Positions 1 to 6,221 of a stretch of DNA of 17,114 bases are shown here, in pieces. How positions within the stretch are numbered: the stretch's first letter is position 1; each line of letters starts with the position of its first letter. The translations under genes were made by a program, and so were the position numbers. The stretch is from PALSA-1336 sp038203095 (GTDB lineage Bacteria; Patescibacteriota; Doudnabacteria; UBA920): the NCBI GenBank assembly GCA_038203095.1, contig JBBREH010000028.1, forward strand, positions 1-17,114, written 5' to 3'. The notes under the pieces are model-generated. The model worked only from the letters and a program-made list of their open reading frames with translations. It was not told the origin of the DNA and did no database searches.

Positions 1-145
1 TTTAGTATCATCAAGTAAGTGTGGCAGGCAGAGATTCTTTGTACAGCTTAAAAACTAATCATCCGACTGTCATCGTTTGGGGTACCACTCCCCGTTAGAA
101 GCCTTCCAAAGATAGGGGCCATGTTCCATTGTACAAGACTCGATT

Positions 146-173
146 TTGGCGACCAGTTAAAGTGTGCTATAAT
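146..173 (+). promoter_or_regulatory. Putative promoter upstream of hicBA
   Basis: A TTGGCG hexamer (146-151) is followed after 16 bp by a consensus TATAAT (168-173) carrying an extended TG at 165-166. Transcription would begin near 180 and give a leader of about 145 nt that ends in the nested inverted repeat just before hicB. The 1-145 region upstream shows no gene I recognise. Confidence 0.5.
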
Positions 174-285
174 TTATTTATACGAAAAATGTCATAAATA
201 CCGAAATAAAATAAAATTAAAAATGTTATATTGGCTATGGACTAGCTTTGGGTTTTCTGCTAATATATTAAGTCCATCAGTAAGA

Positions 286-323
286 ATTTTCCGCCAAAGG
301 CGGATCCGCCACTGGCGGAAAAT
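286..323. promoter_or_regulatory. Nested inverted repeat before hicB (operator or RNA hairpin)
   Basis: Eleven-base arms ATTTTCCGCCA (286-296) and TGGCGGAAAAT (313-323) are perfect inverted repeats. They enclose a 12-bp palindrome GGCGGATCCGCC (299-310), giving four alternating CCGCC/GGCGG units. The right arm contains GGCGGA (314-319), six bases before the hicB ATG, the only ribosome-site-like sequence there. As DNA the repeat could be an operator for the HicB autorepressor. As RNA it would fold and mask the ribosome site. Similar GGCGG/CCGCC repeats also occur as dispersed repeats in some candidate-phyla genomes, so it could simply be one of those. Confidence 0.6.
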
Positions 324-325
324 AT

Positions 326-661
326 ATGACAAAAGTCCTTAAAGTTATAGCGGATTATATTGCAAAAGTTGCCTGGGATACTGACGATATGCGCCCCAAG
401 GGACTTTTTGAGCTGAGTGAATATATGCGACATAATAGTGGTATTAATTTTGAATTTCATAAAAACGAAGACGGAAGCCTTACTGCGGTTTCTACTAATT
501 TTCGTTATGGTTCAATTATCACCCAAGCTAAAGACTTGCAAGAATTAGATAAAAATATTAAAGATGCAATTTTAACTTCCTTCGAAATTCCTTCATCCTA
601 CGCCAAGGAAGCCAAAATAGTTAAAGTTGGCGTAGAACAGAAGGAGTATGCCCTCGCTTAG
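326..661 (+). CDS. hicB: HicB-like antitoxin
   Basis: This 111-aa protein has the HicB pattern: a small partially degraded RNase-H-like fold with the characteristic segment around residues 81-108 (G-S-I-I-T-Q-A-K-D-L-Q-E-L-D-K-N-I-K-D-A-I). HicB proteins bind and neutralise the HicA mRNA interferase and often repress their own operon. I see no clear C-terminal ribbon-helix-helix or HTH. The gene overlaps hicA by 14 bp, consistent with coupled translation, and here the antitoxin comes first, opposite to the E. coli hicA-hicB order. The ATG at 326 follows an inverted repeat that could act as operator. Assignment rests on motif similarity and on the downstream HicA. Confidence 0.75.
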   Translation: MTKVLKVIADYIAKVAWDTDDMRPKGLFELSEYMRHNSGINFEFHKNEDGSLTAVSTNFRYGSIITQAKDLQELDKNIKDAILTSFEIPSSYAKEAKIVKVGVEQKEYALA

Positions 662-893
662 CCAACTACCGGGAGAAATTAAACGCAAAAAATTAACCAA
701 GGCTTTAGTGCGCCTTGGTTTTATGATTGACGAAAAAGGTGGTGATGGTAGTCATTATAAAGCACTCTGGCCGTCGACACAGAAATCAATCACCGTTCCG
801 CAGGACATCAGTAAATACACCTTGTATTACTTGCTGAAAGAAATTGAGATCGCGAGTGGGATCACATGGGAAGATATTAAGAAAGAATTATAA
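648..893 (+). CDS. hicA: HicA-like mRNA interferase toxin
   Basis: This 81-aa protein matches the HicA/YcfA double-stranded-RNA-binding-like fold. It has an N-terminal helix (K-K-L-T-K-A-L-V-R-L-G-F), the G-S-H motif with the presumed catalytic histidine at residue 36, a basic strand ending in S-I-T-V-P, and a final helix with G-I-T-W-E-D. HicA toxins cleave mRNA and tmRNA until bound by HicB. The start ATG at 648 lies inside hicB. A strong AAGGAG (641-646) is only one base from the ATG, unusually close, but the N-terminus matches the family so I keep this start. A terminator follows immediately, closing the two-gene operon. Confidence 0.85.
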   Translation: MPSLSQLPGEIKRKKLTKALVRLGFMIDEKGGDGSHYKALWPSTQKSITVPQDISKYTLYYLLKEIEIASGITWEDIKKEL

Positions 894-917
894 ATCGCCT
901 CGTTAAGAGGTGATTTT
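893..917 (+). terminator. Rho-independent terminator after hicA
   Basis: A nine-pair stem (893-901 with 907-915, one G-U pair) closes a five-base loop and runs directly into four Ts (914-917). It begins on the last base of the hicA stop codon. Confidence 0.75.
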
Positions 918-1052
918 ATGCAGTAGTTTTGGTACGGGGTTTTGGCTCGGGGTACAAGTCTGAATTTTTGACAAAATGACGAAATAGTTTTTTTATAAAT
1001 TTTTATTTTTTAATTCACAGATTATGCCAGGGATAGGAAAAGGTGTCAGGTA

Positions 1053-1316
1053 CTATTTTAAATATTCTCTTAACATTTGTTTTAGGGTGACTTTGTCTTT
1101 GGCTGTTTTAAAATAACTTTCTCTTCTTAAAGCATCGGCTTTGTTTGGGTAAGCTTCGTAAAAAATAAGCTCCAGTAGTCTACGGTTTTTGGTGGAAACA
1201 TTTTTTCCTGAATTATGGTCTTTGACCCTTGTCTTTAAGTCCTCTGAATACCCACAATAAAACAGCCCGTCTTTTAGGCTGCGTAATACATAAACCTAGT
1301 GGAATTTTATGGGCAT
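1053..1316 (-). pseudogene. GIY-YIG endonuclease-like gene with internal amber codon
   Basis: Reading from ATG at 1316 to TAG at 1053-1055 gives an 87-codon frame typical of the short UPF0213/UvrC-N-like GIY-YIG nucleases. It shows V-Y-V-L-R-S-L-K-D-G, then F-Y-C-G-Y (YIG-like element, codons 19-23), the conserved Arg (codon 30), and the family's tail A-D-A-L-R-R-E-x-Y-F-K-T. Codon 7 is TAG (1296-1298), exactly where relatives carry the first Tyr of the GIY strand, so a TAT or TAC to TAG change is likely. No good start exists after the stop. This looks like a recently inactivated gene, a sequencing error or, less likely, a suppressed amber. It has its own promoter-like sequence upstream. Confidence 0.8.
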
Positions 1317-1346
1317 TTGATTTGTAGCTAATTAAGCTTTAGTTAC

Positions 1347-1355
1347 ATTATATCA
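1347..1355 (-). promoter_or_regulatory. Extended -10 element for the GIY-YIG gene
   Basis: On the minus strand the sequence TGATATAAT (1355 down to 1347) is a consensus extended -10. Transcription would start near 1340, about 24 nt before the ATG at 1316. No good -35 element is visible. Confidence 0.4.
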
Positions 1356-1358
1356 AAT

Positions 1359-1673
1359 TTGCGCCATCCCTGTACCACTCGCTACGACATAAATATCGGT
1401 TCGGGTGCAGGGCATGTACCATTGGTCTATGTGGTGGCGTGCCATGAACCTAAGCGAACCCCATTAAGCCGTAAACCATTCGCCACTATCGTGGCTCAGG
1501 TATACGGCACTCACCGTTCTCTCACCCTGCGGGTTCGCGAATGGTTCGTGGTGGAGATGACAGGTAAAATATCGAACAAGCTTTTTGATTACCTTTCCCG
1601 ATACTGGCGGTTTTTACAGTCCAGCCCAACATTACAAAATTTGCTTAAAAACACGGAGCCGGTGGCGGTCTAA
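1359..1673 (+). CDS. Unrecognised hypothetical protein (doubtful)
   Basis: This open frame would code 104 aa from a TTG start, ending in a segment (F-D-Y-L-S-R-Y-W-R-F-L-Q-S-S-P-T-L-Q-N-L-L) that looks like an amphipathic helix. I do not recognise the family. The first 200 bp are GC-richer than the flanks and contain long inverted repeats (1454-1461 with 1531-1538, 1474-1483 with 1537-1546). An RNA or DNA element that happens to be open is therefore a real alternative. A shorter start at ATG 1557 would leave only the C-terminal 39 aa. No ribosome site is evident at either start. Confidence 0.3.
   Translation: MRHPCTTRYDINIGSGAGHVPLVYVVACHEPKRTPLSRKPFATIVAQVYGTHRSLTLRVREWFVVEMTGKISNKLFDYLSRYWRFLQSSPTLQNLLKNTEPVAV
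1454..1546. repeat. Overlapping long-range inverted repeats
   Basis: GCGAACCC (1454-1461) pairs perfectly with GGGTTCGC (1531-1538), and AACCATTCGC (1474-1483) pairs perfectly with GCGAATGGTT (1537-1546). The two right arms overlap, so the two foldings compete. Function unknown. Confidence 0.5.
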
Positions 1674-1714
1674 GGGGGCACAATGGGAGTGTTAAACCAT
1701 TAATATTAGCGACT

Positions 1715-2194
1715 ATGATAAAAACTAAAAGTCAGATAAAAAGGGCGTGGCGGTGGTGGGAAAAAGAGGACGGAACCGCGTCAGACAAACTTGTAAAGTT
1801 AGAAGTGGCATTTGCTGAGGGAAACAATGACGATATGGCTTGTACTTTTGCGGAAATTACCCTTGACCAGTTGTATTACTACACACGCCGAATTAACCCA
1901 GCTTTCCAAGTTAGAAAGGAACAGTTAAAGGTCACGCCGGTACTAGCCGCTAATGCAGTAATAGTTAAAGCTGTAAGTGATTACACAGATGAGCAAGGAA
2001 ATTTTCATCCGGCAGATATAGAAACGGCAAAATGGTATTTAGAGCGTAAACGCAAAAAAGAATTTTCTTTGCGCTCTGAATTTGTCAGACAGGATAAAAA
2101 CGATTTTAATATGGAGGATAAAGATAAAATAAAGCTCGAGGCTTTTCTAAATGGAGAATCAATTAATCCTAAATTATTTGTGCAAAAACCTTAA
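1715..2194 (+). CDS. Terminase small-subunit-like HTH protein
   Basis: The 159-aa product resembles small-terminase-type DNA-binding proteins. Residues 27-60 form an HTH-like region in which an acidic alanine-rich helix (A-F-A-E-G-N-N-D-D-M-A-C) is followed by T-L-D-Q-L-Y-Y-Y. A basic linker ending in T-P-V-L follows, and then the characteristic E-T-A-K-W-Y-L-E-R-K-R-K-K-E-F at about residues 103-117. In phages the small subunit recognises the packaging site for the large terminase. No large terminase, portal or capsid gene is visible here, so it is probably a stand-alone recruited DNA-binding protein or a prophage remnant. The ATG at 1715 is the only sensible start and no clear Shine-Dalgarno precedes it. 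Confidence 0.55.
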   Translation: MIKTKSQIKRAWRWWEKEDGTASDKLVKLEVAFAEGNNDDMACTFAEITLDQLYYYTRRINPAFQVRKEQLKVTPVLAANAVIVKAVSDYTDEQGNFHPADIETAKWYLERKRKKEFSLRSEFVRQDKNDFNMEDKDKIKLEAFLNGESINPKLFVQKP

Positions 2195-2214
2195 TTAATC
2201 AGAGTAGATTGCCG

Positions 2215-2243
2215 CTTACAGAAAGCAAAAATTAGAGTATAAT
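2215..2243 (+). promoter_or_regulatory. Putative promoter of the SIR2-peptidase operon
   Basis: CTTACA (2215-2220) and a consensus TATAAT (2238-2243) are separated by 17 bp. The expected start of transcription (about 2250) lies some 22 nt before the ATG at 2272. Confidence 0.6.
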
Positions 2244-2271
2244 TTTAGTATATTAAGTGTAAATAACTCTT

Positions 2272-3285
2272 ATGGACAGCGAGCATGAAGCTTCGATAGA
2301 ACAGGAAGTTAGGCAGTTTCGAATGCACAGGCCACACGTGGTCATATTAGGTGCGGGCGCAAGTAGGGCTGCCTTTTTAGACGGCGACAAAAATGGAAAC
2401 AGTCTTCCTCTAATGAAGGATTTTGCCGCTACTTTGGGCATTACAGAATTGTTGAAAGGTTGGGGAATTGACCCAACAGCCAACTTTGAAGAAATATTTA
2501 GTAATTTATCTGAAAAGGGAGAAGCTTCTAAAATTAAAGAAGTCAAAAGTATAGTAAAAAATTATTTTAACAAGCTTGAGATACCAGAACGTCCAACAAT
2601 TTATGACTATCTATTACTCTCATTAAGAGACACGGACGTCGTCGCTACTTTTAATTGGGACCCACTTTTACTACAGGCATATGGCAGAAGTAAAAAAGCA
2701 GGTTTAAGTTTACCAAAGTTAGCGTTCCTGCATGGAAACGTTTTAGTAGCATATTGTGAGAAAGACAAGCTTTCAAATTTAGCTGGGACAAGTTGCAGAA
2801 AGTGCGGAAAGCTTATGGAAAATTCGCCTTTACTTTACCCAATAAAAAATAAAAATTATTCTGCGAATTTATTTATAAAAAACGAATGGCAGTTATTAAA
2901 AAGTGGTCTAAAAAATGCTTTCATGGTAACTATATTCGGTTATAGCGCCCCACAAACAGACCAAGAGGCCAGAAAAGCCATGCAAGATGCTTGGGGAGAC
3001 AAAAACCAAAGAGCTATGGAACAGACGGCATTTATCACCACGCAGAGCGAAGAAAAAATTCAAGAAAGTTGGGAGCCGTTTATTCACACTCATCACTACG
3101 AATCCTACCCTAACTTTTATGATTCTTGGATTGCTAATCATCCCAGAAGAACCGGCGAAGCTTATATAAACCAATTCATAGACGCAAAATTTATTGAGAA
3201 CAACCCTATCCCTAAAGATTTAGAGCTGATTGCTCTATGGGATTGGTTTAACCAATTTAAAGAGGCCGAAACAACTAAACTATGA
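2272..3285 (+). CDS. SIR2-like domain protein, probable NAD-consuming effector
   Basis: The 337-aa protein carries the SIR2-fold signature. There is a nucleotide-binding G-A-G-A-S at residues 27-31 after a hydrophobic strand, then A-T-F-N-W-D at 125-130 (the T-x-N-x-D site of SIR2-like NADases), and L-H-G at 153-155 with the likely catalytic His154. A later strand (V-T-I-F-G-Y-S) fits the Rossmann core. Cys162, Cys175 and Cys178 could be part of a zinc site. Proteins of this class in accessory regions are commonly NAD-hydrolysing antiphage effectors. It has its own promoter, and its TGA overlaps the ATG of an HExxH protein, so the two are translationally coupled and probably form one system. 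The SIR2 call is firm; the defence role is inferred. Confidence 0.7.
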   Translation: MDSEHEASIEQEVRQFRMHRPHVVILGAGASRAAFLDGDKNGNSLPLMKDFAATLGITELLKGWGIDPTANFEEIFSNLSEKGEASKIKEVKSIVKNYFNKLEIPERPTIYDYLLLSLRDTDVVATFNWDPLLLQAYGRSKKAGLSLPKLAFLHGNVLVAYCEKDKLSNLAGTSCRKCGKLMENSPLLYPIKNKNYSANLFIKNEWQLLKSGLKNAFMVTIFGYSAPQTDQEARKAMQDAWGDKNQRAMEQTAFITTQSEEKIQESWEPFIHTHHYESYPNFYDSWIANHPRRTGEAYINQFIDAKFIENNPIPKDLELIALWDWFNQFKEAETTKL

Positions 3286-4769
3286 GTAGCTGGTTTCACA
3301 CAGTAAAAGGACAATACCATATAACAGATAAATTTATTGGCTTAGATTTTGCTAGGCTGTTTTTGCATCCGGAAGAGGCACAGGGAACTTTTATTCATGA
3401 AATTACTCATGGCATAATCGCTGAATTTGATTTTGGGCAAGCGACTCAGAATTTTCTTTGGTTACAAAATTCATTTGCGCACTTATCTGAATCCGAACAA
3501 GCAGAAATGGCAGAAATGTTAGTAATGGCACAAAATTTTGTGCAGGAAGGTTTTGCGACTTTAATGCAAGTTCAGCGTCTAGGAAGCTTAATGGGCAAAA
3601 AAGCCGCCAGAGAATGGGCAGAAAAAAATTTACCGCCGGATTATTTATCAAGGTTGCACGAATTTGATTTTTTATTAGGTGTTTCGCAAAAGCAAAAAGA
3701 TTTTTTTACATCAAAAGCCAGTGAAATAGCCATGCAAACTGGAATAAGAAAAAATGCCCCGACCCAAGGCGTTTTCCGTAATCCCGCTGCCCTAAAAGAT
3801 TATCTTAAAGGGGATAATAACCCAGACTTTAGACTTAGAAAGATGATAGAAATCTTAAAATATAAACCTTACCTTGTAACGAGACCACAGCAGGAAATAG
3901 CCGAAGCTTGTGGTATCACCTTTTATCCTTATGCCACAAAACAAGAATGTGCCGACTTTTTAAATTACGTGCTGGACTTGTCAGGTAAGCCCGAACGCGC
4001 CACGGCGGCTATGGTTGGAGATACTCCCTTAGGTGTAGACTTGGTATTAAAAGTGGCCGATAAAACAGTTGTATCAAATATAAATCTTAATCTTGCTGAA
4101 ACAGCGGAGTTAATTCTTAATACTGCTGATTTGTTGCATTATGCTGATGTTCTTGAGGCCATAATTTTAATTGATAATAATGCCTCAGAAGAAAATAAAG
4201 ATTTTTTTAGAAGGATTATTAAGGACGAACCAGAAATAAATGTAATTGGATTTAGACAAACAGGAGAAAAGTATACTTCTATGCTTTCCAAAGCAAAAGC
4301 TGTTGAGATTTTTAACAACCACATAAGCAAGCCGACACTTTTAGTAAAAGAAGGGTACTATAATCCCTCAACTAAAAATATGGATTTAGCTTCTGGCCTC
4401 AGAACCGCAGATGTAGTCATCTTTAACAATGCGGATAATTTGCGATACTCAATAGCAGCCTTAGTTAAACAAAACAAAGACTTAAAGCTTAAATATCTAC
4501 ACGCTGGCACAACCGAAAATCATCCATTCCAAATGTTAATTGTTAAAGTTGACGGGCAAAGTCCTATATTCGTAGCCAGTGCTTTTGGCAATAAAAAGAT
4601 TAGTGATTTTATTCAGGAACTGAAAGATAATTTAACAATAATGAGTGCTGAAGAAATACGCGAAAATAAAAGACATCTTAATAACTTTATGTCTACATGG
4701 CTTGGAGTGCCATGGCAAGCGGATTGGATAGAGACTATGTTGGATGGCCAGCAATTCCATTTTAGGTAA
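3282..4769 (+). CDS. HExxH metallopeptidase-like protein paired with SIR2 protein
   Basis: The N-terminal 100 residues of this 495-aa protein look like a gluzincin-type zinc peptidase: H39-E-I-T-H43 (HExxH) on a helix, then a second helix with Q-E-G-F-A whose Glu89 is positioned to be the third zinc ligand. No signal peptide or membrane segment is visible, so it should act in the cytoplasm. The remaining 390 residues are alternating alpha/beta and unrecognised; the region around residues 270-420 looks like Rossmann-type or nuclease-like strands, but I cannot name it. The ATG lies inside the SIR2 stop (ATGA). A peptidase coupled to a SIR2 enzyme suggests proteolytic activation or target cleavage in a defence pair. 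That is inference. Confidence 0.55.
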   Translation: MSSWFHTVKGQYHITDKFIGLDFARLFLHPEEAQGTFIHEITHGIIAEFDFGQATQNFLWLQNSFAHLSESEQAEMAEMLVMAQNFVQEGFATLMQVQRLGSLMGKKAAREWAEKNLPPDYLSRLHEFDFLLGVSQKQKDFFTSKASEIAMQTGIRKNAPTQGVFRNPAALKDYLKGDNNPDFRLRKMIEILKYKPYLVTRPQQEIAEACGITFYPYATKQECADFLNYVLDLSGKPERATAAMVGDTPLGVDLVLKVADKTVVSNINLNLAETAELILNTADLLHYADVLEAIILIDNNASEENKDFFRRIIKDEPEINVIGFRQTGEKYTSMLSKAKAVEIFNNHISKPTLLVKEGYYNPSTKNMDLASGLRTADVVIFNNADNLRYSIAALVKQNKDLKLKYLHAGTTENHPFQMLIVKVDGQSPIFVASAFGNKKISDFIQELKDNLTIMSAEEIRENKRHLNNFMSTWLGVPWQADWIETMLDGQQFHFR

Positions 4770-4793
4770 TAAATTTTCTAAAATATTATAAAA

Positions 4794-4802
4794 TGCTATA
4801 AT
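4794..4802 (+). promoter_or_regulatory. Extended -10 promoter element before structured RNA
   Basis: TGCTATAAT (4794-4802) is a consensus extended -10. Transcription would start near 4809, placing the whole multi-hairpin region in the leader of the lipoprotein gene. The upstream -35 (T-rich, about 4775-4780) is weak. Confidence 0.5.
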
Positions 4803-4827
4803 TAAAGCAACAATTTAATGCCTAACC

Positions 4828-4967
4828 CCATGCTAAATGCATGGATATGGCGCAAAAACCTTGTAGATACTGAACCCCGCGTTCAGCGACTCTACAAGGT
4901 CATATCCCGAAAGGGGTATGTGGGCGCAAGCCCTACGCTGACACGGGGCTTTGTGTTTCCAGTCAGC
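4828..4967 (+). ncRNA. Structured RNA or leader with five hairpins and GNRA loops
   Basis: Between the promoter and the lipoprotein gene lie successive perfect stems. CCATGC/GCATGG is at 4828-4833/4839-4844. CCTTGTAGA/TCTACAAGG is at 4859-4867/4891-4899 and encloses CTGAAC/GTTCAG (4870-4875/4881-4886). An eight-pair stem at 4901-4908/4913-4920 has a GAAA tetraloop. GGGC/GCCC at 4922-4925/4930-4933 has a GCAA tetraloop. GCTGAC/GTCAGC is at 4937-4942/4962-4967. The segment CATATCC (4901-4907) can pair either in the GAAA hairpin or with GGATATG (4843-4849), enclosing the second stem: two exclusive folds, as in a switch. I do not recognise a known class. The end lies just before the AGAAAGG ribosome site (4968-4974). 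Confidence 0.65.
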
Positions 4968-4981
4968 AGAAAGGTTAATTT

Positions 4982-5902
4982 ATGAACTGGATTAAAAAAG
5001 CTGGTATAGTGGGCGTGGTATTTTTATTATCCGTCGGTTGTAATAAAATTACTGTTAAGGATAACCAAACACCGCAACCACAAAAGCAAGAAGCAATACA
5101 AAATCAAACAGTGGCTTTTACAACAGCCACCTCAACGGCGGCCTTGCCTACTCAACAGACAACCCCGACAGCAACGACTTCCGCATATACTAAAAGCAAA
5201 CTTACATCCGAACAAGTGGCACAGCTAAGAAAGCAATACGGCTTAGACGGAAATTCACAATCTGCTACAACAACGCCAGAAAATTTTTATGGCCAGCTTG
5301 CGGCTCTTTACGATGAAAAAATACAATTTTTAGACGACAGGATAAAATGGTGGAAGCTTGATAAAATGGCTGTCGATATGAGCGCGGAGCAGGATAAACA
5401 AGGCTTATCGGTTTTTCAAGCAGGTCAGGCTAATGGCGGTTATTATGACCCCTACGCCGTCCAAACGTATCAGCTGGAGCTGGATGAGGATAGCAAGATT
5501 TCAGCGATTTGGCAGACCCGTGTTAGTCAGGGAAACCAAATAGAAAAAAAATTGAACGATGATTTGTTTGCAAGCCCAAACAATATAACACAGGCAGAAT
5601 TTATTTCGGTGCAAGGTAGCTTAAACAAACTTGTGGACGAAACCCAAATACAAAAAGACGATAGCACCATAGGTCAATATGGCTACTTTACGGTCGATAA
5701 GCGTAAAGAAATTGATAACATTATTGCCTCACGGGCGCAAAACGCAATTACTCAAGCAGACCAAAACCTCGCTAATTTTCAAGCGCAACAAAAAGCTCTG
5801 CCGCCTATTCCGGCGACTGTTCCCATTGCTACGGGCTTAGTTTGCAATGCTTCGGCCAATACCTACGGCGGGACAACTATGGATTGTTATTTTACGCATT
5901 AA
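4982..5902 (+). CDS. Putative lipoprotein, function unknown
   Basis: The 306-aa product begins with a signal peptide: basic residues K5 and K6, a hydrophobic core (residues 7-18), and a lipobox-like S-V-G-C ending at Cys20 (the usual Leu at -3 is Ser here). A Gln/Thr/Pro-rich low-complexity linker (about residues 28-75) would hold the rest away from the membrane. Residues 75-285 are mainly charged helices with repeated acidic-basic patches. The end (C-N-A-S-A-N-T-Y-G-G-T-T-M-D-C) holds a cysteine pair that could form a disulfide. AGAAAGG is seven bases before the ATG. It follows a structured RNA leader and precedes a small membrane protein. I do not recognise the family. Confidence 0.6.
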   Translation: MNWIKKAGIVGVVFLLSVGCNKITVKDNQTPQPQKQEAIQNQTVAFTTATSTAALPTQQTTPTATTSAYTKSKLTSEQVAQLRKQYGLDGNSQSATTTPENFYGQLAALYDEKIQFLDDRIKWWKLDKMAVDMSAEQDKQGLSVFQAGQANGGYYDPYAVQTYQLELDEDSKISAIWQTRVSQGNQIEKKLNDDLFASPNNITQAEFISVQGSLNKLVDETQIQKDDSTIGQYGYFTVDKRKEIDNIIASRAQNAITQADQNLANFQAQQKALPPIPATVPIATGLVCNASANTYGGTTMDCYFTH

Positions 5903-5912
5903 CTTATATTTT

Positions 5913-6119
5913 ATGAACTGGATTTTAGAAAATTGGCAACAGGTATTATTTATTATTTTTAGTATTTTAGTACTCGGCTCTTTAGCCGGTATAAATTCAG
6001 GGATTCGCGAATTAAATGTTTGGCTACAAGATATAGCCGCGACATTGGACAGAATTGAGGAACAAGACCCAAACCATCCAAAATACGGGAAAAGATATTC
6101 GGGAAAAAATAGTTATTAG
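5913..6119 (+). CDS. Small single-pass membrane protein
   Basis: This 68-aa protein has one clear transmembrane helix (about residues 10-26, V-L-F-I-I-F-S-I-L-V-L-G-S-L-A-G) followed by a charged amphipathic helix (N-V-W-L-Q-D-I-A-A-T-L-D-R-I-E-E-Q) and a basic tail. The frame is open further upstream to 5847, but that would overlap the lipoprotein gene by 56 bp. ATG 5913 gives a sensible N-terminus and leaves a 10-bp gap. The first 12 coding bases are identical to the start of the lipoprotein gene. It is probably co-transcribed with that gene and may be its membrane partner; function unknown. Confidence 0.55.
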   Translation: MNWILENWQQVLFIIFSILVLGSLAGINSGIRELNVWLQDIAATLDRIEEQDPNHPKYGKRYSGKNSY

Positions 6120-6157
6120 CCGAATGGCCAGTTTATAATATTTTCAAAAGTTAAAAA

Positions 6158-6189
6158 GATAGCCTATTTTAAGGCTATTCTTTATATTT
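6158..6189 (+). terminator. Weak terminator-like hairpin
   Basis: A seven-pair stem (GATAGCC at 6158-6164 with GGCTATT at 6173-6179, one G-T pair) has an eight-base loop. It is preceded by an A tract and followed by a T-rich but interrupted tail. It separates the lipoprotein/membrane pair from the next promoter. Confidence 0.45.
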
Positions 6190-6215
6190 GACAGAATTAT
6201 ACCAATTGGTATAAT
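6188..6215 (+). promoter_or_regulatory. Consensus promoter with embedded 20-bp palindrome
   Basis: TTGACA (6188-6193) and TATAAT (6210-6215) are both perfect consensus, 16 bp apart. A perfect palindrome, ATTATACCAATTGGTATAAT (6196-6215), covers the spacer and the whole -10. A dimeric regulator bound there would block or remodel RNA polymerase. The next ORF begins at ATG 6222, about where transcription should start, so the message is probably leaderless. The palindrome lies where MerR-family operators sit, but the spacer is normal rather than the 19-20 bp of activated MerR promoters, which favours autorepression. Confidence 0.8.
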
Positions 6216-6221
6216 TTGATT

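Noticed and set aside
1715..2194. Complete prophage suggested by the terminase-like protein
   Set aside because: No large terminase, portal, capsid or tail gene lies in the window; the small-subunit-like protein stands alone.
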